Shown: piece by piece, positions 21,952 through 30,704 of the stretch
Layout: every line of letters begins with the position of its first letter
Position numbering within the stretch: the stretch's first letter is position 1
Origin: Diogma glabrata
Taxonomy: Eukaryota > Arthropoda > Insecta > Diptera > Cylindrotomidae
NCBI GenBank assembly: GCA_963693315.1
Contig: OY856186.1
Location: forward strand, 384,835,891 to 384,899,890
Reading direction: 5' to 3'
DNA: 64,000 nucleotides
Translations under genes and position numbers: made by a program
Notes under the pieces: model-generated
What the model was told of the DNA's origin: nothing
What the model saw: the letters and a program-made list of their open reading frames with translations, nothing else
Database searches by the model: none

Positions 21952-22110
21952 AAAATACAAATGTATCCCAGTATGCCAAGAAAATAAATATTTTGAAGTT
22001 TAAATTAATTATTTGTTGTTTGTGCGTTGCTATAAACAACTTCTCCCAAATTTTGTAGCGTAGTTTGCCATGAGAAAAAACAGTTTGAAGTTTCAAATAA
22101 TTATTCATCA
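21952..22110 (+). repeat. two left copies of a ~45-bp direct repeat
   Basis: CAGTATGCCAAGAAAATAAA (about 21970) and TAGTTTGCCATGAGAAAAAA (about 22063) are each followed by 'TTTGAAGTTT' and an AT-rich end. The same word recurs at 23425 on the far side of the recombinase gene in the same orientation. Confidence 0.75.
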
Positions 22111-22136
22111 GAACTCTGAATTAGTCCTAAACAATA

Positions 22137-23302
22137 ATGGATTTGCAATTGCCAGAGTTTATTAAGCAAAATGCTCAAAAAGCAACGGAATCTTTATTGC
22201 CAATTAAATCCAAACAACAATATGATAAAGATTACGGGATTTTTCGTTCATGGAAATCAAGAAATAAAGTACAGGCAGTGAATGAAAATGTGTTGTTAGC
22301 ATACTTTCAAGAATTGGTAATTCTAATTTGTTTATACATTTTAATAAGTAAATTTATTAATTCAATTTTTTATTTAGTCTGAAAAGTATACCCCGAATTC
22401 ACTGTGAACCAAATACTCCATATTAAAATCTACCCTAACAGTTTACGAAAAAATTGATATTTCAAAATATAACCAATTGCTTTCGTTTTTAAAAACAAAA
22501 TCAAGAGGTTATACGCCAAAAAAATCTCAAGTTTTAACCGGCAATCAGGTTATGGCTTTCATAAAAGATGCTCCGGATGACGTTTATCTGTTGCATAAGG
22601 TAGTTTTGGTTATGGGAGTCTTTGGAGGCTTAAAAAGAGATGAAATGGTAAAAATGTCAGTTGAGGATGTAACTGATAAAGGTTCCGTTTTGATTGTAAA
22701 AGTGCCAGAAACTAAAACAGGTACGTCAAAAGGCTTTACAATCATAGATGAAGAAGAAATGGGTGCTCTGAAAATAGTCCGACAATATATGAATTTAAGG
22801 CCAAATAAAACAAATGGGACACGTTTTTTTCTTACATATAGAAACAGAAAGTGTACAATGCAACCAGTTGGAAAAAATACGATAGGCAGTGTTCCAAACA
22901 CTATTGCTAAGTTCTTAAAACTAGAAAACCCTCACCAGTTTACTGGTCATTGTTTGAGACGCACTTCGTCTACTCTCTTAATTGAGGGGGGTGCGTCTTT
23001 CGAAACTCTTAAATTGCACGGCAAATGGAAGAGTGACACTGTAGCACAAGGCTACATAGAAGAAAGCATCACTTCGAAAAATAGAATTGCCAACATGATT
23101 GCAAGTGCTGTAGGTTCAATCTGAAGGAGAAACAAGTGCTATTTCTAGTTTTGAAATCATCTCGAATGTTCAAGAACAACCATCAACATCATCAACCTAC
23201 CCCATATCAAATAAAATGATAACTGTATCGGACAATCTTTCCAGTAAATCTGTTGATTTTTCTGGCAAGTTTGAAAATTGCCATTTTTACTTCGAAAAGT
23301 AA
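22137..23302 (+). pseudogene. tyrosine recombinase (Crypton-type), two exons
   Basis: Exon 1 (22137–22316) encodes an N-terminal helical region (QYDKDYGIFRSW, VNENVLLAYFQEL). A 61-bp GT–AG intron (22317–22377) follows, and exon 2 carries the catalytic domain. Its motifs are GVFGGLKRDEMVKM (box I), VKVPETKTGTSKGF (the β-hairpin Lys region), GHCLRRTSSTLLIEGG (H-x-x-R box), LHGKWKSDTVAQGYIEES (H/W and the nucleophile Tyr). The box I position that is normally Arg appears to be Lys. A TGA at 22405 and a frame shift near 23110 break the gene; the shifted frame continues to FSGKFENCHFYFEK and a stop at 23300. Codon use and family-like tail suggest recent decay. The enzyme class cuts and rejoins DNA through a Tyr linkage. 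Confidence 0.88.
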
Positions 23303-23424
23303 CATTCTGTATTGAAAATTTTGATTTAATTTGAATAAAAATTATTAATTAATAAACATTTTTTAAAACTTTTTAAATTAAAAGCAAAAATACAATTTAC
23401 GACAAAAACAAACTGTCTAGTATG

Positions 23425-23513
23425 CCATGAGGATAAACATTTTGAAGTTTAAAATATTATTTTAGTGTATTAAGAGCGGGCGTTATGAATTAATAATGCC
23501 CTCTCATAACGCC
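23425..23513 (+). repeat. right 45-bp repeat and palindromic site
   Basis: TAGTATGCCATGAGGATAAA…TTTTGAAGTTT (from 23419–23425) matches the left copies. It is followed at about 23476 by GGGCGTTAT, 6 bp, ATAATGCCC, then TCTC and ATAACGCCCC. The order repeat-then-palindrome differs from the left side (palindrome-then-repeat), so the arrangement is mirror-like around the gene although the 45-bp words are in direct orientation. Confidence 0.7.
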
Positions 23514-24117
23514 CCGGTTTTTATGGATGCGTTTATATATCGCGTATCCAAGACTTTATAATAACATTATATGCATGTGAAGCATAAATAAAATAATTTA
23601 GTTTTAATGAGGAATATTTTATTTATTATAATTTAAAGTAATAACTTTTAATAAAATGATACATATTTTTCCTAGTAAGTATATATTTCTAAAGCAAACT
23701 AGTTTATTTCTATTTACAAAAGATTAAATTATAATGTTTTTATTTTTAAAAACAAGTGTCTTGGCTATTTACATTTTAAACATACAATAGATGGCTTCAA
23801 GAAAAAAATCAGTTAATGGAAATCTTAATAAATTTTCTTATGAAATTTCAGTTTTCAATAATCGTTTTCGAAATTTTATATGTTTTAATTAATTTTGTAT
23901 ACGGTTTATTGTATAAAATCTATTAAAATTAAAATTTAAAGGTGAGTTTATGTTACAAAACTTGTCATAAGTTCATATATGTTAAACAACATTAGATCCA
24001 ATCATTTTTGAGGTTATGTCTGCTAGGTTCAGCGTTAAAGCGTAAATAAGCAAAAGTGCTAATCGATATTTTTTTCACGAACAGCGATCTACCGCATCGC
24101 TTTGATTAAGGGCAGTA
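23514..24117. other. AT-rich spacer
   Basis: TTATGCTTCAC next to the left palindrome (about 21885) recurs inverted as GTGAAGCATAA at 23577. Otherwise nothing is recognised. Confidence 0.55.
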
Positions 24118-24208
24118 AGAGTATTTTACCGATTATACCGATTATATGTGTTTTGAGATCGAGACGAAGTCGAGATCTCTAATGTGTCTGAAATCGGTAA
24201 TACTCCTT
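24118..24208. repeat. imperfect palindrome with GAGAC-gaa-GTCGAG centre
   Basis: Outer words AGTATTTTACCGAT and ATCGGTAATACT pair. The centre GAGATCGAGACGAAGTCGAGATCTC is a tight stem. It is similar in design to 17073–17179. Confidence 0.75.
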
Positions 24209-24528
24209 TTTTGCACGATGAATAAAAATTCAATTAAAATTATTTAAATAATGAAATTCATTTTTAAGTGTTAATGTTTTAAAGAAAATTTCTTAAAATT
24301 TCATTTCAAAACAGTAAGCTCTGCGTTTCATCATAATTCTATAATGTATAGGTTTTTTGGTTGCAAAACTTAATTTTATCGAATATTTTTTAAAAATAAA
24401 TGGCTTTTAAATCTTTTAATGGCAATATTTTGAATAGAATATTATTTAAAATTGAAGCTAGTAAACTGACCTACATAATTATTTAAATCAAAATCGCTTT
24501 TATTCACACCCGTGAGTCTCTCTTACCG

Positions 24529-24574
24529 GTAAGTAATTACTTACTGCCTATATGATCGGTAAGTAATTACTTAC
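24529..24574. repeat. twin 16-bp perfect palindromes
   Basis: GTAAGTAATTACTTAC is present at 24529–24544 and again at 24559–24574, exactly 30 bp apart, each preceded by CG. Possible protein-binding sites; function unknown. Confidence 0.85.
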
Positions 24575-24659
24575 AGACCTGTGATTTGTAAACTAAACTT
24601 ACTATGTTTATTTACGAATCAGTAAACATGCAAAATCGCCTGATCGTGCAAAAATGTTT

Positions 24660-25401
24660 GTTTTTCTACTCCTATCACAGTAAATTATAAATTACATCAC
24701 ACTATCAATGACATGTAATAGTATATTACATATCTAGAGTTGTAAATAGCATTTTACATGCGAGGGAAAATTTTGCGCACGAGACGCGTAGCGTCGAGTG
24801 CAGTATCTTCACGAGCATGGAAAATGCTTTACAACTCGAGATTTGTTATATACTTTTCCTACGACTTTGTTTTAATGCCCAAACGCATATAATTACTTGA
24901 AAAAATGAACTACTAATTATAAATTAAATGCAAATAGTTTGCAAATTGTGGTAGGCTTTGCATTATTCTGTGTCAAAATGAATTGAGATATTTAATTTTT
25001 AAAAATCAAAATTTTCTTTAAATAAAAATTTTTCTTTTTATTAAAAGCGTGCGGTAATATATATATGAAAATCCATTACCGCACGCTTTTTTTTACTTAC
25101 CGCACGCTATTTGAAATAATCAATTTACATGTCATGGATAGTGTGATGTAATTTATAATTTACTGTGATAGGAGTAGGAAAATTGATTATTTAAAATAGC
25201 GTGTGGTTAGTAAAAAAAAGCGTGCGGTAATGGATTTTCATATATATATATATTACCGCACGCTTTTGATAAAAAGAAAAATTTTTATTTAAAGAAAAAT
25301 TTGATTTTTAAAAATTAAATATTTCAATTCATTTTGACACAGAATTTTCCCTCGCATGTAAAATGCTATTTACAACTCTAGATATGTAATATACTATTTG
25401 A
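24660..25401. repeat. composite long palindrome with nested hairpins
   Basis: Arms of about 160 bp (24970–25126 and 25180–25344) are inverted copies. Each contains its own hairpin, GCGTGCGGTAAT…ATTACCGCACGC, around a short AT run. The roughly 50-bp loop (25127–25179) is itself the reverse complement of 24673–24722. The outer words TATCTAGAGTTGTAAATAGC and GCGAGGGAAAATT near 24737–24783 recur inverted at 25343–25390. A further small stem, GCACGAGACGC/GCGTCGAGTGC, is at about 24778–24802. No gene is present. Confidence 0.9.
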
Positions 25402-26069
25402 TTTCATTATTTTAAATTTTGATTTTAAAATCAGTTTGTTGCTTTTAAAGAATTGATTGATTTATAAATTTGATTACAAACCCAAAATTAATATCAAATT
25501 AAACGTCAAAGAATCCGTAATTTCTTACCGACCATAAATCAAAATTTTGTAGTTTCTTAAGTTACGGTTAAGTTAAAGTTAATGTTAAGTTAAAGTTAAC
25601 GTTAAGTTAACGTTACCGACTACTATAAATCGGGCATAAGACTACAAAACTCCTTTAAAATGTGTTTAGTCCTATATTATAAAGTCAAGACCCGACTAGC
25701 AATATATAAGGGCTCTGGACCGGATGCGGCTCTCCCTACTACTGATAGGGACCGTATCAGGCACACTGAACAGGTCCTGATCAGTAATGTAACGCCTCAA
25801 CCTATCCAAACCGGATCAGACAGCCCTACTAGAAACGGGTATTTTCTTTAACATACATCACGTCCGTCATGGCATGTTCTTACTTGGACGTCAAAGTGCA
25901 TCCGCATGTGGTTATCATAGTGCAGTCATTTTGTAACGACACTGAGTCGCGAAAAAATGTATGCACAACTAGCAAAGATACGGCATAAAGTGTAAGGATG
26001 CCATGGCAATTCCATGACGCACGCGGTGTTTGTTGGGTAAATTATGAAGTAATAAACTAAAAGATGAAT
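25402..26069. other. spacer with GTTAAGTTAAA microrepeat and a GC-richer patch
   Basis: 25557–25617 repeats 'gttaagttaaagtta'. The patch 25650–26000 is less AT-rich than its surroundings and has a 63-codon open frame (25660–25851) that I cannot assign to a family; it may be a transposon scrap. Confidence 0.5.
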
Positions 26070-26720
26070 TTTTTTATTGAAACGTGGTCGTATACATTGT
26101 CAGACAACTACGTCAGATATTTTTTATGAAATGATCTTAAGTCGTTTGATATTACCGAATGAAGGCATAGTTAATGTGATGATTGTTTGTTTTTTTGATT
26201 TTAAAAGAAAATGTCTATTGAACAGATTTTTGGTGGTTGTTACACAATCAACCCTATTGCTTTACACTGTACAGAGTCTAGACATTTTATTATTGATTGA
26301 CAAGCACCTTCTCAAATATGACAGCAGTGTATTCCATACATGAACGAATAAAAGACTTATAGGGAAGCAAAATTTGATCGGGACTAAACAACTTTTTACA
26401 TCGACTCAAGAATCATAATTTTTGTAATGCATATTTAACAAGGGGGAGCACATGTTTATTCCATTTCAGGTTATTTTCAATATCAATTCCTGGAAACCTA
26501 ACTAATTGAACCACCTGCAATTCCTTATGGTTTATCTTAAAAGCAATTAAACTCAAGTTAAGTAACTAAGGAAATATTCTGAATTTTTTTCATTACAATG
26601 TATAGCCTTATGTATTTCGGTTGGTATTCGTAACTTTTAGTTCATGACAGTCCTAATCCGAATTCTTTGGTACAAACCCTGTCCACTACGCTATTGAGGC
26701 GATGATGTTTCAAAGTTGAA
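26070..26720 (-). pseudogene. LINE RT C-terminal remnant
   Basis: On the minus strand the frame near 26500–26330 reads ELQVVQLVRFPGIDIENN, then LKWNKHVLPLVKYALQKL and CKKLFSPDQILLPYKSFI, then RSCMEYTAVIF, and in another frame LDSVQCKAIGLI. These are the post-YADD segments of a LINE RT (L-G-I-D, W-x-x-H, Y-K-S, M-E-Y, V-Q-x-K-A-I). Several stops and shifts are present. The catalytic core is missing. Confidence 0.72.
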
Positions 26721-26850
26721 ACTTCATCATAAGCTGAATTTCTCAGTCGTCATTTTAGACATAATTTTTTTTTAATATTTAATTCATTTGTAATCACAGA
26801 TGGTAGATTCAGTTGAAAAATAGTAGATACTTTTATGAGCTTAGAATGAA

Positions 26851-26927
26851 GGCAATTCTTTACGAGGATGAAAATTCCCGAAACAAGCGTAGCGATTGGA
26901 GGGAATTATCCGAGTGAAGAATTGCCA
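26851..26927. repeat. imperfect palindrome
   Basis: GGCAATTCTT…GAGGAT…AATTCCC pairs with GGGAATTATCCGAG…AAGAATTGCC around an 'agcgtagcgattgg' centre. It belongs to the same style of fold-back as 17073–17179 and 24118–24208. Confidence 0.75.
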
Positions 26928-27753
26928 TCATCCTAAGTGAATACAAGATGCTATTTTATCCACGACTGTATAATATTTCGATTAATTTCCAGTTTTCCTG
27001 CAAAAATTTGTATCGTCATATTGAAATAAATGCATCAAAGATAGCGAAAAACAAAACAAAACAAGTTTGTTGTTTATTTATATTTTATATATGTATTGTT
27101 TTAAACTGTTTATATTACTATACCAACAAATGAAGTTTTTAGTTTGTTAGGGGAATATTTAATAAACTATGGAACTGTTAAAGAATTTAATCAAATTCAC
27201 TTGTTGTGGAATGAATACAATTACAATGGAAGACATACGCATGGAAAGCATATATTCTTTAGTAGTCGTGGATAAAATATATTTTAAATTAGAAATTGCC
27301 TGACACCGTGGAATTTGAACTTTGGCGTCTATGATCAGTGTCAATGTAATCAGAGCACGAAACATACAAATAATTTTCTAAAGTTGTATTGTTATTCTAA
27401 GAAACGAAAAAATATTTCGAATTGGAAAATTTAAATGATTCACAAAATCTGGCCGTTTTAGTTTTTATTCCAAAAATTATTGTACGTTATTTCCCTTCTG
27501 CGCTCAATGAATTCAACTACCGAAAATCAATTTATGATCTCGATTTACGACTATGGATACAGTTTTTGTTTACTCATTTAGAATAGAGAAACTGGTTTCA
27601 GTTTACTGGAAAAGACTTTTTTTATTGCGAAATGCTCCTAAATTTTTGTAGTTAACGAACAACAAGTGAACAAGTTAAGCAGAAAACGTTGATATTTTTT
27701 TAACTTTTCGCCCAGATGATGGGATATGATACGATTTTTTTCATTGTTTGATT
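26928..27753. other. AT-rich spacer
   Basis: Small open frames only; no recognised gene. A tRNA B-box-like word at about 27310 was considered and rejected. Confidence 0.55.
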
Positions 27754-27796
27754 TGAACATCTTTTTTTTTTTTTTAATCGTACGGTTTATTCAACA

Positions 27797-29806
27797 TCAA
27801 AATACATTAAATTTTATTTTCAGTCCATGTAACCAATCAATAAATTGATCAGATAAACAAAAAGCCTCTTCAAAACATCCATTGAATTTAGTTAAGTTAC
27901 ATTCTTGAGATATGTGATTGACTGTCTGAAATTCCTTACCACATTCACATGATGGATAATCCACCAGACCCCATTTATGTAATGTATAGTTTGATCTACC
28001 ATAGCCTGTTCTTATACGATTTAATTTCACCCAATCATTTCTTTTTAGTTCAAAACTATTTAATTTCACATAAGGGTTTTGAACAAATGTACCATTTAAT
28101 GGAAGGTTGTTGTTCCAAGACATCAGCCAGAATTGTTCAGAGTTAAAATTTTGTGAAGTAAGTTGTTTAGCAGTGATATACGGTGGTGTTCTACATAAAC
28201 TTTGATCAGGAGCTTCCAAAAATAAATCAAACAATAAAGAATTGTTAACTTCTGAACTTCTTTGAATGGTATTGAATAACATTTCTTTACGACGAATGTC
28301 TGGTGGTGGTATATTTGATAAAACAGGTAACCAATTCAAAGGTGTTGATTTTATAGCACCAGAAATTAATCTCATTGCACGATTCAGTTGAATATTGATT
28401 TTTGATGTATGAGCACTGTTCATCCAGATTGAAGAACAATATTCAGCTGTAGAATATACTAATCCTAAAGCAGCAGTCCTTAAAACATTTGCGTTTGATC
28501 CCCAAGTTGTACCAGCAATTTGTTGTAACAAATTATTTCTTGCACTAACTTTTTTGGCTATTGCTTCTAAATGATTTTTAAAAGTCCAAGAACGATCAAA
28601 AATTACACCTAGAATTTTTGGATTATGGTTATGTAAAAGAACAACATTTTCAACTTTAACACATAGCTCAGATTTTGCCATTTGATTGTTTAAGTGAAAA
28701 GCACTGACTTCATTTTTGCTGGAATTCGGTTTAAGACCCCATTTTTTAAAATAATTCCACATTTTATGTAAATCTTTTTCTATAACTTTTTCACCAAGTT
28801 GAAGATCTTTACATTGATAAGCTAAAGTAATATCATCAGCATACTGAAATTTCTGGGAAGTGGTTTTTGGCATGTCATACATGTATAAGTTGAAAAGAAT
28901 TGGAGCAAGTACTGAACCTTGAGCCAAACCATTGCTTAACGTTTTCCATTTGCTTTTAGTTTCTTGCATGAAAACCTGAAATTTTCTATTAGAAAGCATA
29001 TCATTTAAAAGATTTATCAGTTTGAGACAAGGAATAATTGATGCAAATTTCAAAAACAATCCATGACGACTAACTGTGTCATATGCTGATGTAAGATCAA
29101 CTTGTGCTATACAAGTTTTCAGATGTTTTTGTAAACCTGACTCGACATATGTTGAAAAACCAAGCATTTGTTCGTTACAACCACGATTTTGTCGAAAACC
29201 TGCTTGTTCTTTTGGTATCACGACATTGATTTTGTTTTGAACCCTTTGTAGTATAAGTCTTTCCAATAGCTTGAATGGTACACATAGCAATGAAATTGGG
29301 CGATAATGAGATGTGTCGTCTCCTGTTTTTCCAGGCTTTAGAGTAGTAATAATTTTTGACTTTTTGAAAATTGAAGGAACTTTAGATTTTTTTACAACGT
29401 CAGTAAAAAAATTTGCTAGCCATCTCTTGGTACTTAGTCCACAATATTTTATAAATTCAGGATAAATATTATCAACTCCAGCTGCTTTGCCAACTTTCAC
29501 ATGAGATAAAGCATTAACAATTTTACCTAAAGAAAATCTTTTTGAGAAAGCATGTTGTTGTTTTAAAGATCTACGTAAACGTTTGAGCTGAAACTTATCT
29601 TTTTTAATAGCTCTTCTGTCCATGTCAGTTTTCGCTGAATTCAATAGTTTTGTTGCAATTTGATTCGGTGTGATGGAAGATGAAGAAACTATTTTTCTTT
29701 GTGGATTTGTTCCAAGTTTGCCAACTATAGACCAGGCTTTTCTACTTGAATGTGTAAAATCAAGAGATTCAATTTTTTTTTTGCCAAATGTTTTTACGAT
29801 TATCAT
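27797..29806 (-). pseudogene. LINE reverse transcriptase and C-terminal zinc-knuckle region
   Basis: The 669-codon frame holds SHYRPISLLCVPFKLLERLI (RT box 1–2), IPKEQAGFRQNRGCNEQMLG (box 2a/3), AQVDLTSAYDTV (first catalytic Asp), NGLAQGSVLAPILFNLYMYD (box 4) and KFQYADDITLAYQC (YADD, catalytic pair). The thumb follows, and near the end comes LHKWGLVDYPSCECG…HISQEC, a CxC…H…C knuckle. All catalytic residues are present. The box 4 phrase has LAQGS where related copies have LPQGS. The clade is Jockey/CR1/I-like by appearance, not resolved. Its N-terminal codons overlap the endonuclease frame because of one shift. Confidence 0.93.
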
Positions 29807-30694
29807 TCAGACGATTAATTAACATTGAACCAACTTGCTTATTGCCACCATTCATGTAATTTTCAAAAAGCGCTTCACAAGTTTTATCCCAGCCAGGTAC
29901 GTATTGCATTCGGTAACCTCTTGGAATTGTTTTTTTGGCACAATTGATTACAGATTTAACAAAAGAATCATAATTTTGAACCTTAGAAGGAATATTTTTG
30001 AGTTCTTTATCCAATGATTCTGAAAATGCCATCCAATTTGCTTTTTCAAAATTCCATCTTGCTTTAGGTAATGAACGAATGATAGGAATATTTAAACCAT
30101 ATTGTAATAAAGTAGGACTATGTTGAGACCTAGGAAATTCTTGTAAAACAATTCGTTTTGACTTTGAAATTGATAAACCATCCGTATCATGAATTATACA
30201 TAAATCAGGATTTGTAAATGTACCATGTGATGCAGAATGAAAAGTTTTAGGTCCTTTTATATTCAAAATAAGGTCATAATTGTTTAAACACATCCATTCT
30301 ACAATTTTGTTACCATTCTCAGAATTATGTTTATATCCAAAATCTTGGTGAGGTGAATTGAAATCACCCATATAAATTGTAGTATCTTGAAATGATGGTA
30401 AAGTAGGATCTTTCCAATCTTTTCCAGGAGGCTTATAAAGGTTTACAACTTTTATACCACAAATAGTAATGACCAGAACTTCTACATTGTCATCATCATT
30501 TTTATAATCAATACTTGCCGAAGGCAACGTATTTTTAATCAAAGTTGTAATACCATAATGTTGATGAAATATGCTATCAATTTCAATGAAACCACTTATT
30601 TTACATCTAGCAATAGAATCTTCTTTGCTTCTTAAATGAGTTTCTTGTAACAATAAAATATCTACTTCTTGTAACAATAAAACATCTACATCTG
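29769..30694 (-). pseudogene. LINE APE-type endonuclease domain
   Basis: ILLLQETHLRS (catalytic Glu), HQHYGITTLIKN, VVNLYKPPGKDW, TTIYMGDFNSPHQDFGY (catalytic D-x-N), TNPDLCII and FPRSQHSPTLL (catalytic His) follow in the order of AP-endonuclease LINE proteins. The frame breaks at an A-run at 29770–29779, where one base too many or too few separates it from the RT frame. A 24-bp duplication (30647–30694) repeats the DVLLLQE/VDILLLQE codons at the truncated 5' end. Confidence 0.92.
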
Positions 30695-30704
30695 AACATC
30701 TTCT

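Larger units (their letters stand above)
21769..23513 (+). mobile_element. candidate Crypton-like tyrosine-recombinase element
   Basis: A recombinase gene (22137–23302) is bracketed by similar palindromic sites at 21769–21864 and 23476–23513, each built on GGGCGTTAT/ATAACGCCC, and by 45-bp direct repeats (two on the left, one on the right). There are no long terminal inverted repeats and no DDE gene. Cryptons are the known eukaryotic DNA elements with this enzyme class. The boundaries are my inference from the paired sites, and no target duplication is evident. Confidence 0.5.
27764..30694 (-). mobile_element. 5'-truncated LINE flanked by a 10-bp target-site duplication
   Basis: The direct repeat TGAACATCTT lies at 27754–27763 and 30695–30704. 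Between them, on the minus strand, is a LINE with endonuclease, RT, an AATAAA signal and a poly(A) tail (T-run 27762–27775 on the plus strand). The endonuclease lacks its first β-strand motif, so the copy is truncated at its 5' end. Sequence to the right of 30694, including the upstream codons of the open frame, is target DNA. The single main lesion indicates a rather young insertion. Confidence 0.93.

Noticed and set aside
25660..25851. 63-codon frame in a GC-richer patch
   Set aside because: No family recognised and no conserved motif, so it is described but not called as a gene.
27290..27345. tRNA-like B-box word (GTTCAAATTCC, minus strand)
   Set aside because: No A box, acceptor stem or anticodon arm can be folded around it.
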